From CAIJMU01 sp035530275 (GTDB lineage Bacteria; Spirochaetota; Spirochaetia; Treponematales; Rectinemataceae), in contig DATKVC010000008.1 of assembly GCA_035530275.1 (NCBI GenBank), forward strand, positions 124,001-188,000: a stretch of DNA of 64,000 nt, read 5' to 3'. Each line of letters opens with the position of its first letter. Position 1 is the stretch's first letter. Below are positions 39,678-47,494 of this stretch, one piece after another. The notes under the pieces are model-generated. The model was given only the letters and a program-made list of their open reading frames with translations. It made no database searches and was not told the origin of the DNA. The translations under genes were made by a program, and so were the position numbers.

Positions 39678-41360
39678 GTGTCCGATGAAATGGATCCCGA
39701 AATCGCCGCTCTTCTCGGAAACGATGTCGAGGAGTATGCGCCCGCGGCCAAGCCGAAACGCAGCGAGGTCGCCCCTCCTCACGCAGACCCCTCGGCGCCC
39801 GACTTCGACACCCTTTTCGGCAGCCTCGACGCGGGCGGCGAACCGCAGAATCGCGGCGAGTTCAGCGTCGATCTCAGCCGCAAGGGCTTCGCCCCCGTCG
39901 CGAAATTCGAATCGGACCGGCCCGTCGACTATTTCGCCGATCCCGAGTTCTACAAGAAGGCCCTCGCGAACGAAGGCGAGGAGGCGCAGAAGGTCCACGA
40001 GCTTCTCTCCAAATTCCTCAAGACGAGCGATCCCAAGGATAGGGGCATTTACCGCCAGCAGCTCGTCGGCGCCTGGTGGTATCTAGCCGCCAAGGTGGCC
40101 CTCCACTCCATCCCCGCGACCTCGCCGCTGCCCAAAAAACTCCTCGTGCGCTTCGGCGCCCTCCTGCCGACCCTCCTCTCGCCGGAACAAAAGGAGATGC
40201 TCGGCAAGATCATCTTCGAGAAGGAAATCGACGAGCCGATCTACTACGTCGACGAATGGATCAAGGCTGTCGCCACGGGTCAGATAAAGTCGAGCTCCAC
40301 CGACGAAGTGAAAACCACACGAGGCGACGACCGCTCCAAAATGAACGCGTCCCTCCAGAAGGCCCAGGGCAAGCGCGACGCCGTAGAGGGCATCCTCAAG
40401 TCGAAGGTCGAGGAGAGGAAGAACCTCGAGTCGGCCCTAACTGCGAGGGTCGAGATCATCTGCGCCCACGAGAGCCAGCCCGGGCTCCTCCACGTCCCGG
40501 CCCCCTACAACGAGGCGCAGAAAAAGACGGCCACGGAGCTTATGGACATCCTCCGCAGGATGATGGCGGCGGACAAGGCTCTCTCCCAGAGCATCGCGGA
40601 ATTCAAGGAGGCCGACGCGGAGCGCGAGGCGGTCCTGGCCAAGTCGAAGGATCTGATCGGCGAGACGAAGGCCGATCTCCAGGCGGTCGCCTCCGAGTTC
40701 GAGACGGTCAAGCAGATGCTCAAGCTCTGCATCGGCCGGCAGGGAAACCACTTTCCTATACTTATGAAGGAATATTTCCACGGAAGCATCCGCGACGTCG
40801 CGACACGCGAGAACGTCGTCAAGGCGCTTTCCTGGATCGAGAGCATCGATTCGCAAGCCTTCATGCGGCCCTACAAGAACGCCCTCAATCGCATCGTCCC
40901 CTTCATCGTCCTCGTGCCCTGCTACGGCGATACCGGCATCTGCTGGGAACCCTTCGACCGCTTCAACAGGGCGTCGAGCAGGGGCCGGGTGGCCATTCCC
41001 CTCTTCCCTAAGAACCTCAACGAGGCCGTGCTCTACGCGGTGGCCGATCTTCGCTGGCAGGTGGCGAAGGAGAAGGCGTCGTTCTACTGGATGGAAGAAG
41101 GACTTACCGGCAATTATTACCAATGGTTCACCGCCAAGAAGCTCAAGGGCGACGTAAAGGAATTCTTCATCCAGGACTACATGATATGGGTGACGAAGGA
41201 AAGCGAAGGCATGCAGAAGCTCGACAAGGAAGTGCGGGCGATTTTCTGGCGCCTCATGCCCTTCTCCCAGCCCGTCAAGGACAAGCTCAAGACCAGGAGC
41301 TACGTCTACCAGGAACTCTACCAGAAAGACGTAAATCGTTCGAAATCAGACGGATATTGA
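39678..41360 (+). CDS. Large cytoplasmic protein of unknown function
   Basis: 560 residues from the GTG at 39678, which has AGGAGGGG 6 bases upstream; an ATG 18 bases earlier is the alternative. No signal peptide or membrane segment. Residues 1-80 are acidic and low in order, 80-200 helical, about 215-350 a long charged coiled coil (KAQGKRDAVEGILKSKVEER to KADLQAVASEFETVKQML), and 355-560 a well-ordered C-terminal domain with many aromatic residues (ICWEPFDRFNRAS, EGLTGNYYQWF). I do not recognise a family. Its strong SD site, length and low-shadow codon use show it is real. The next gene, an acyltransferase, is 76 bases downstream on the same strand. Confidence 0.8.
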   Translation: MSDEMDPEIAALLGNDVEEYAPAAKPKRSEVAPPHADPSAPDFDTLFGSLDAGGEPQNRGEFSVDLSRKGFAPVAKFESDRPVDYFADPEFYKKALANEGEEAQKVHELLSKFLKTSDPKDRGIYRQQLVGAWWYLAAKVALHSIPATSPLPKKLLVRFGALLPTLLSPEQKEMLGKIIFEKEIDEPIYYVDEWIKAVATGQIKSSSTDEVKTTRGDDRSKMNASLQKAQGKRDAVEGILKSKVEERKNLESALTARVEIICAHESQPGLLHVPAPYNEAQKKTATELMDILRRMMAADKALSQSIAEFKEADAEREAVLAKSKDLIGETKADLQAVASEFETVKQMLKLCIGRQGNHFPILMKEYFHGSIRDVATRENVVKALSWIESIDSQAFMRPYKNALNRIVPFIVLVPCYGDTGICWEPFDRFNRASSRGRVAIPLFPKNLNEAVLYAVADLRWQVAKEKASFYWMEEGLTGNYYQWFTAKKLKGDVKEFFIQDYMIWVTKESEGMQKLDKEVRAIFWRLMPFSQPVKDKLKTRSYVYQELYQKDVNRSKSDGY

Positions 41361-41436
41361 TGCGCGGACGGGAGACAGTCCGGCACGGGGTTCCGGCGCC
41401 GGAGGGAGGCCTCCGCGCCGACCGACAGGAGCGACC

Positions 41437-42345
41437 ATGGAAGCCATAAGCGCCAAGTATCGTGAACACTTCATGAAGATGCTGGCGCAGTCCCGCGCCC
41501 AGCTCGAGGTGGGCGAGCACAATGTCTACCAGGAGGGGAATGCCGCCATTCTCCCCTTCATCGACCAAATCATCGAGGAATATCTGCTCCCCGGTTCGGG
41601 CATCCGCGACATCGAGAATCTCGAGGCCCTTTTCGACGCGGCCAAGGCAGGCGAACCCTGCCTCCTCCTCCTCGAGCATTTCTCCAATTTCGACCTTCCC
41701 GTCATCCACTATCTCCTCAGGAAAGCGGGCGGTAAGGGCCCCGCCATCGCCGACGCCATCGTCGCCATCGCGGGCATCAAGCTCAGCGAGGAAAGCCCGG
41801 TCGTGGCAGCCTTTTCCGAGGCCTATACGAGGCTCGTCATCTATCCCAGCCGCTCGATAGAGGCCCTCAAGGCGGGCAAACATCACGATCCGAAGGAGAT
41901 CGTCGCGGAGCTCATGAAGAGCGTCACGATCAATCGGCAATCGGTGAAACGGCTCGCGACCCTCAAGACAGAGGGCAAGCTCATCCTGGTTTTCCCCTCA
42001 GGGACGCGCTTCAGGCCCTGGGATCCCGAGACCGGCAAGGGCGTCAGGGAGATCGACAGCTATATCAAGAGTTTTTCGAAAATGTGCCTCATCTCCATAA
42101 ACGGAAGCATACTGAGGATCAGCCAGTCGAAGGACATGACCGACGATCTCCTCTGCAAGGACCGCGTCGTCTACGGCGTGAGCGAGCCCCTGTCCTGCGA
42201 GGAATTCCGCGCGCATATCAAGCATGAGCATCACCACCTGACCGAGGACAAGAAGCAGGCCGTCGCCGACGCGATAATGGAAGGGCTCGCGCGCATCCAC
42301 GCCGAGGTCGACGCCGCCCTTCCTCCCCTCGCCGCCGGTTCCTGA
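41437..42345 (+). CDS. Glycerol-3-phosphate/1-acylglycerol acyltransferase-like protein
   Basis: 302 residues. Motif I of glycerolipid acyltransferases is LLEHFSNFDLP (H followed by D at the right spacing) and motif III is VFPSGTRFRPWD. The layout, with an N-terminal helical region before motif I, recalls the soluble plastid/Chlamydia-type glycerol-3-phosphate acyltransferase. It is expected to acylate glycerol phosphate in phospholipid synthesis. ACAGGAG precedes the ATG by 6 bases. The spacer upstream contains GC-rich hairpins with a GGGAGACAGTCC core. Confidence 0.82.
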   Translation: MEAISAKYREHFMKMLAQSRAQLEVGEHNVYQEGNAAILPFIDQIIEEYLLPGSGIRDIENLEALFDAAKAGEPCLLLLEHFSNFDLPVIHYLLRKAGGKGPAIADAIVAIAGIKLSEESPVVAAFSEAYTRLVIYPSRSIEALKAGKHHDPKEIVAELMKSVTINRQSVKRLATLKTEGKLILVFPSGTRFRPWDPETGKGVREIDSYIKSFSKMCLISINGSILRISQSKDMTDDLLCKDRVVYGVSEPLSCEEFRAHIKHEHHHLTEDKKQAVADAIMEGLARIHAEVDAALPPLAAGS

Positions 42346-42363
42346 GCTCCGCCTGACGGATCG

Positions 42364-43038
42364 TCAGAATAGGGACCAGCGCCTCGTCTCGAGTATTTCG
42401 ATGCGCACCCTCGCGCGGACAACCCAGGCGTTCTCCTCGACGAAGACGCTCGGCGCCGTCGCGAAGACGAGGCGACCCTTGACTTCGTCGGGCCGCTGCG
42501 GCTCGGCCTCCCGCTCCCAGGACTCCAGGGCGGCGCGGGCCGCGGCGACATAGGCTTCCCGTCGACCCTTCCAGCCCCCCGATCGAGAGAAGGCGCCCAC
42601 TCCCTGGGCGCTCTTCCATTCGGGCGACCTTGTCGATTCGAGGAAGAGACGGTCCGAATCGTCCGGCCGAAAATCGATCCAGGCGCCGAGCCGCGCCGAG
42701 CTCTTCGTGGTCTTGCCCGGCACGAGCCTCGGATCGCCCTGCGCGATCGCGGATGCCGGCGTGAGGACGAAGCTGTCCTTGATCTGGCGTCCCTTGTTCT
42801 CGGGTTTCCAATCGAAGGCAAAGCCTTCGATCATCCCCGAAAAGACCCAGGCCGCCTCGTCGAGAACCCGCGAGGCGGCGACCGAATCGGGCAAGGGATA
42901 GGATTCACCTTCGTGGGGAGGGAGGTCGAGGTCGGTCCAGAATTCCGCGCGGAGAACCTCCCCCGAGGTCTGGGCAGAGAGGCCGGCGACCAGCGCCGAG
43001 ACCGCGGCGACTGTCGCGACGCGGCCGAACCCCTTCAT
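42364..43038 (-). CDS. Exported protein of unknown function
   Basis: 224 residues with a signal peptide (MKGFGRVATVAAVSALVAGLSAQ). The mature part has no motif I recognise, but LRAEFWTDLDLPPHEGESYPLP at the N-terminus and a C-terminal VVRARVRIEILETRRWSLF give a beta-rich, periplasmic-looking protein. The ATGA overlap with the rhomboid gene couples the two, so it could be a partner or substrate of that protease; this is an inference from position. Confidence 0.7.
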   Translation of the reverse strand: MKGFGRVATVAAVSALVAGLSAQTSGEVLRAEFWTDLDLPPHEGESYPLPDSVAASRVLDEAAWVFSGMIEGFAFDWKPENKGRQIKDSFVLTPASAIAQGDPRLVPGKTTKSSARLGAWIDFRPDDSDRLFLESTRSPEWKSAQGVGAFSRSGGWKGRREAYVAAARAALESWEREAEPQRPDEVKGRLVFATAPSVFVEENAWVVRARVRIEILETRRWSLF

Positions 43039-43667
43039 CGGCGCGGAAAGAACCTGCGGCCGGGATTGACGCCGAAACGGGCGAGAAAGTAGAGCCAGCC
43101 GATGCCGAAGCCGGCAAGATGCGTAAGGTGGGCGACTGAAGCGTTATACGACGTGAGTTCCGAAAAGAGCTCGATGCCCGCGTACACGAGCACGAGAATG
43201 GGCGCCTTCACGGGGAGGATGCCCCAGACGAATATGCGCGAATCCGGAAAGATGGTGGCGTAGGCGAGGAGGAGTCCGAAGATGGCGCCGGAGGCGCCGA
43301 GGAGGAAGACGCCCATGCCGCCGGTGAAGATGTAGGTGACGAAGGAGAAGAGGCCCGCCAGCACGCCGATAAGGAAATAATACAGAAGGAATTCCTTGGT
43401 GCCGACGCTGCGCTCCACCGCGGTTCCGAAGAAGAAGAGGCCGAGCATGTTGAAGAGGAGATGGCTCAGGCCGGCGTGGGCGAACATGTAGGTCACCGGT
43501 TGCCAAAAGGCTCCATGGATGAGGCTCGCCGGGTTGAGCGCGAAATAGTAGGGGATATCGGGCATCACGAGGCCCGCCGCGAAAACGAGGACGTTCGCGG
43601 CGATGAGCCAGAGGACGGCGCTGTGGTAGGAATAGCGAAAGGGTCGCCTGATGATCGATGAGGTCAT
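43035..43667 (-). CDS. Rhomboid-family intramembrane serine protease
   Basis: 210 residues with six hydrophobic helices. The catalytic dyad is S126 in GASGAIFG and H183 in AHLTHLAGFGIGW, with the conserved HLLFNMLGLFFFG (about 69-81). It cleaves membrane proteins within the bilayer. The start at 43667 (MTSSIIRRPFRY) is preferred to a 12-codon longer frame because those residues are not rhomboid-like. It lies 59 bases downstream of the next gene in the same direction. Confidence 0.92.
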   Translation of the reverse strand: MTSSIIRRPFRYSYHSAVLWLIAANVLVFAAGLVMPDIPYYFALNPASLIHGAFWQPVTYMFAHAGLSHLLFNMLGLFFFGTAVERSVGTKEFLLYYFLIGVLAGLFSFVTYIFTGGMGVFLLGASGAIFGLLLAYATIFPDSRIFVWGILPVKAPILVLVYAGIELFSELTSYNASVAHLTHLAGFGIGWLYFLARFGVNPGRRFFPRR

Positions 43668-43726
43668 GGGACAAGAGTACGGAATAAGGAGGCCATTCGG
43701 CAAGCCTGCCCGCGTCCCGCCGACTA

Positions 43727-44410
43727 TCAGGCCTGCTTCGCCTCCGGCCTGACGGCCGTGACGAATCCGACGAACATGATGACGGCGCCGAGGAACTCGG
43801 AAATATACAGGGCATTGTCGATGCCGAAGCGGCTGAAGGTGCCGCCGAAGGCGGGCATCAGGGCGCCGAGGGCGATGAGGACGTTGCCCACGGCTCGGTT
43901 GCGCTTCACCTTTTTCCTGAAGAATATCCAGGCCGACCAGGCGGCCCCGCCGACGAGGGCGAGGGTGCCGTAGATGTTGAAGAAAGGCGTCAGGATGCGA
44001 ACGCCACCCGAGACGATCAGGCTTCCTGAAAGCTCCTGCCCCGGCTGGGCGACGCCGAGCTGGGCGCCGAAGACGCGGATCGCGCCATAAATCGAAGCGA
44101 TTATGAGAATGACGAGGGTGATATGGGCCGTCCTCGGTTTGGCGAGGAGGTAGACGGTCCCCTGACCGAGCCAGGCGGCGACCAATACGGCCCCGAAAAG
44201 ATACCAGAGCCTGAAGGCGAGGGGGCTCCAGCCCACCAGGCCGTTCCAGCCCTCGCAGAAGCCCCCGATGCTGTACATCAGGATGCCGATCGCCCAGAGG
44301 AGGAGATGGCTATGCTTGGGCTCTCGCAGCCAACGGCTGAAAACGACGATGGCGAATATCAGGCTGACCGTCGCCGATAGGAAGGGCAGATAGCTACTAA
44401 GAAAATTCAT
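43727..44410 (-). CDS. Integral membrane protein, seven helices
   Basis: 227 residues with about seven hydrophobic segments. The sequence includes LLWAIGILMYSIGGFCEGWNG and a basic loop FRKKVKRNRAVGN between helices 5 and 6. It resembles short bacterial 7TM proteins of unknown role; no catalytic motif is visible. GGAGCGAG precedes the ATG and a good promoter lies 33-60 bases upstream, so this gene probably heads an operon with the rhomboid gene and the exported protein. Confidence 0.75.
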   Translation of the reverse strand: MNFLSSYLPFLSATVSLIFAIVVFSRWLREPKHSHLLLWAIGILMYSIGGFCEGWNGLVGWSPLAFRLWYLFGAVLVAAWLGQGTVYLLAKPRTAHITLVILIIASIYGAIRVFGAQLGVAQPGQELSGSLIVSGGVRILTPFFNIYGTLALVGGAAWSAWIFFRKKVKRNRAVGNVLIALGALMPAFGGTFSRFGIDNALYISEFLGAVIMFVGFVTAVRPEAKQA

Positions 44411-44442
44411 GTCTCGCTCCGTTTCGCGAAATGCGTCCCGTC

Positions 44443-44471
44443 TTCATACCATCATGCGTGGCCGACCGCAA
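44443..44471 (-). promoter_or_regulatory. Promoter for the 44410 membrane-protein gene
   Basis: On the minus strand TTGCGG (44471-44466) and TATGAA (44448-44443) are 17 bases apart, followed by a 30-base leader with an SD site. The rest of the 160-base spacer (44411-44570) carries a triple GGGGACT-type repeat at 44529-44560. Confidence 0.5.
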
Positions 44472-44570
44472 GAAATATATAATTCGCATTGTAACTTGTT
44501 TCGACTACCCACGGGCGCAGCGCGGCGAAGGGGACTCCGATGGGGACTATTCGGGGACTCGGATTTCGAC

Positions 44571-46289
44571 CTAGCGAGAATGGGGCTGCCGTCGGGCTGT
44601 CTTTTCGGCATGCTCCTTTTCAAGCTCGGAATAGGCGACCTTCCCCACCCGGGTGAGGGGCAGGCTGTCGCGAAATTCTATCGATTCGGGCACGCTCCAT
44701 TTGATCAGGTTCTTGGCGCAATATTCGATCAGCTCCCGTTCCTTCGTCTCCGTCGCGGAGATGCCCGCCTTGAGGACGACGATGGCCTTTACGGCCTGCA
44801 TCTTGCGCTCGTCGGGCACCCCGATGACGCAGGACATTTCCACCTCGGGATGGCGATCGAGAAGTTCCTCGACGAGGGTCGGCGTCACGCTGACCCCCGA
44901 AACCTTGATGATGCGCTTCATCCTGAGGCGGAAATAGACGAAGCCGTCGGCGTCCATCGAACAGAGATCGCCGGTATGGAGCCACGCGAGGCCGTCGGGA
45001 TGGCAACGGATCGTGGCGGCGCTCTCCTCGGGGCTGTTGAGATAGCCGAGCATGAGGGTGGGACCGCTCATGCAGAGTTCCCCGTCGCTGCCCGGCGGCA
45101 GCTCGTCGGTCGTGCCGGGGCTGACGATCTTCGCGAGCATGTCGGGTAAGGGTATGCCCACGCTTCCGGGACGATAGGCCCCGCGCGGCGTCGCGACGCA
45201 GGCAGTCACCGACTCGGTGAGGCCGTAGCCCTCGAAAAGGCTCGTGCGTCCCCCGTGGCTCGCGAGGAAGGCGTCGAAGCGCTCCTTCACGGTTTCGGGC
45301 AACTTGTCCCCGCCCGCATAGATGAGCTTGAAGCAGGAGAGGTCGGTCTTCGCGAAGACCGGATCGCGCATCAGGGCCTCGAAGAGGGTCGGCACGCCGG
45401 CGAGATACTGGGGTCGCACCTGCTTTACGAGCTTTGCCACCGTCGCCGCCGTGAAGCGCGGCACGAGGACGCAGGTGCCGCCGGCGATGAGGAAGGTGTG
45501 GACGCAGACGCCGAGACCGAAGCCGTGGAAGACCGGGAGGATCGAGAGGATGATGTCGCCCGGCACGATGGGGCCCTGGGTCCCCACCTGGAGGCCGAGG
45601 GCGTTGAAGCTGGCGGAGCTCAACATGATGCCCTTGGGCATGCCCGTGGTTCCGCCGGAATAGAGAATGACCGCGCAATCCTCGGGTGAAAGCGGCGTAG
45701 TCTCGCAGCGCTTCGTCGGCGCCGATCCGATGAAATCGGCCCACCGGAGGATGCGCGCGTCCTCGGGAAGGCGGGCGATCTTGCGCCCGCTCGAGAGCCA
45801 GAAGCCGAGCTTCATCGCGGGCTTGAGGAAGTCGGCGATGGAACAGACGAGGATGGTGCCGACGCCGGCGGCTGTGGCGGCCTCGGCTGCGGCGACGTAA
45901 AAGGCGTCCAGGGTGACCATCCAGAGGCTCCTGCTTTCGCGGAGATAGAACTCGATCTCCGCCGCCGCCGACAGGGGATGGATCATGCTCGCAATTGCGC
46001 CCACTTTGTTGAGGGCGTAGAAGAGGATGAGGGCCTGGGGGCAGTTCGGCAGGCTCACCGTCACCGTGTCGCCCTTTCCGATTCCGCGGGATGCGAGGGC
46101 GTCGGCGCATTCGTCGATCGATCCCGAGAGTTCCTCGTAGGTCGACCGGGAACCCAGGAACTCCCAGGCGACGCGGGTCGGGTCGGCCTCCGCGGCATCT
46201 CGCACCAATTCATACATTGTTTTCCGGGGATAGTCGAGGCTATGAGGTATCTCCCCGTAGAACGCCAGCCAGGGCTTTTCCGTGCTCAT
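44571..46289 (-). CDS. AMP-forming acyl-CoA synthetase/ligase
   Basis: 572 residues. The ANL superfamily is clear: P-loop YSGGTTGMPKGI (about 209-220), FEGYGLTES, LHTGDLCSMDADGFVYFRLRMKRIIKVSG and the C-terminal catalytic lysine in PLTRVGKVAYSELEKEH. It should activate a carboxylic acid as acyl-AMP and load it on CoA or another thiol. A GGGAGG site precedes the ATG, 12 bases after the E2-like acyltransferase gene, so the two form an operon: the ligase may feed an acyl-CoA to its partner. The substrate is unknown; a medium or long fatty acid is plausible. Confidence 0.88.
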   Translation of the reverse strand: MSTEKPWLAFYGEIPHSLDYPRKTMYELVRDAAEADPTRVAWEFLGSRSTYEELSGSIDECADALASRGIGKGDTVTVSLPNCPQALILFYALNKVGAIASMIHPLSAAAEIEFYLRESRSLWMVTLDAFYVAAAEAATAAGVGTILVCSIADFLKPAMKLGFWLSSGRKIARLPEDARILRWADFIGSAPTKRCETTPLSPEDCAVILYSGGTTGMPKGIMLSSASFNALGLQVGTQGPIVPGDIILSILPVFHGFGLGVCVHTFLIAGGTCVLVPRFTAATVAKLVKQVRPQYLAGVPTLFEALMRDPVFAKTDLSCFKLIYAGGDKLPETVKERFDAFLASHGGRTSLFEGYGLTESVTACVATPRGAYRPGSVGIPLPDMLAKIVSPGTTDELPPGSDGELCMSGPTLMLGYLNSPEESAATIRCHPDGLAWLHTGDLCSMDADGFVYFRLRMKRIIKVSGVSVTPTLVEELLDRHPEVEMSCVIGVPDERKMQAVKAIVVLKAGISATETKERELIEYCAKNLIKWSVPESIEFRDSLPLTRVGKVAYSELEKEHAEKTARRQPHSR

Positions 46290-46301
46290 CGCGTGCCTCC
46301 C

Positions 46302-47228
46302 TCAGGCCCCGGAGCCGGCCGCGCGCGGTGAAAGCGGCGCGGGTATCTTGAGCCCGCCGCCGGCTGCAAGTATCGCCTCGATCGAAGTCTCACCCGTCAC
46401 GAGGAGCTCGGGATGGGTGAGGAGGTTCTGGAAAACCTGGATCGACCTGATGTGGTTGAAGCCCTCGGAAACCCGCTCGTCGAAGGCGAAGGCGAACTCG
46501 ATGCACTCCCGCGCCACTACCGCCCCCGCCTCGTCGACCACGGGCTGCTTCTCGATCTTGCCGATCGTGAGGAAGGAGCTCGCGCTGCCCATTTCGAAGA
46601 GGTGATGGAAGGGCGCTCCGAGTCCGATGGAGCCGAGGTTGGCGAGATAGATGCTCGTATAGAGGGGAATCGCGTCCATCAGGAAGGCCGGCAAGATGTT
46701 GTGGTAGTCGAGCCGCTTCACGAGCCCGACGACGAGGCTCACGATCGGCCTGGGCAGGGCTGCGACGAGATCCATCAACTTGTCGTCGTCTCCCTTGTGG
46801 TCGCTCCGCGCCACGGAGAGTCTGCGGTTGACCATGTCGCGGATTTCCTCGAGGGTTTCCTTTCCGGTGAAGGCCATGCGAACCTCGGCCTCGGGGGCCT
46901 CCTCGGTATATTCCTTCTTCGCGACGAAGGTGATGCTGATGTCCTTGTGCTGGTAAAAGCGTCGGCCGACGATGAAGCGGTTGAGCTCCGGCCGGAGAAA
47001 GAAGGTGCGTGCGATCACCGCGAGGAAGATGTGGAAAAGGCCGATGCGTTCGCTTTCGGGTCTGCCCGCGTTGTGTGTTTCGACGAATCGAAGGAGATTC
47101 GAGGCGTCGACCCTCTGGAGGGTGTAGACGACGGAATTGTTTCGCCCCTCCATCACGTAAGGGAAGAGCCTTTTGAAAGGATCGAGATCCTTGATGTAGA
47201 TGCCGTCGCGGCGATTCTTGAATGCCAT
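46302..47228 (-). CDS. E2-like (2-oxoacid dehydrogenase/CAT-fold) acyltransferase domain without catalytic His
   Basis: 308 residues from the ATG at 47228 (GAGG upstream). The whole protein is the catalytic domain of dihydrolipoyl acyltransferases, with SIYLANLGSIGLGAPFHHLFEMG and GKIEKQPVVDEAG. It has no lipoyl or E3-binding domain. The catalytic HRxxDG motif is FDERVSEG (249-256), so the active His is replaced by E251 and the Asp by Glu. It cannot work as a normal E2. It might be a scaffold, or use another mechanism, as in condensation-like proteins. It is paired with the AMP-ligase directly downstream. Confidence 0.8.
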   Translation of the reverse strand: MAFKNRRDGIYIKDLDPFKRLFPYVMEGRNNSVVYTLQRVDASNLLRFVETHNAGRPESERIGLFHIFLAVIARTFFLRPELNRFIVGRRFYQHKDISITFVAKKEYTEEAPEAEVRMAFTGKETLEEIRDMVNRRLSVARSDHKGDDDKLMDLVAALPRPIVSLVVGLVKRLDYHNILPAFLMDAIPLYTSIYLANLGSIGLGAPFHHLFEMGSASSFLTIGKIEKQPVVDEAGAVVARECIEFAFAFDERVSEGFNHIRSIQVFQNLLTHPELLVTGETSIEAILAAGGGLKIPAPLSPRAAGSGA

Positions 47229-47386
47229 ATACATCCTCGTCCGTGGTTTCGGACTTGACCGGCGCCCCGTGGCCGTGCCATCGGCCATCCATTTCATATC
47301 GAGGCGCGAGGCGAAGTATAGCAGGCCTCCCGCGATCGGGCAACTTTTCGCCGCTCGACGAATTCACCATCGGCTACCGTATCGGC

Positions 47387-47415
47387 TTGACAGCGATCCC
47401 TGCCCCTCCGATAGT
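47387..47415 (+). promoter_or_regulatory. Promoter of the GH36 gene
   Basis: TTGACA (47387-47392) and GATAGT (47410-47415) are separated by 17 bases, about 80 bases before the GH36 start. Confidence 0.55.
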
Positions 47416-47494
47416 CTGCGCATCTGAAAGCCGGACTCGGCATCGGAGCCGAACGATCTATCGAGTCCTGACAGAAACGGACAGGTGGGACGAA

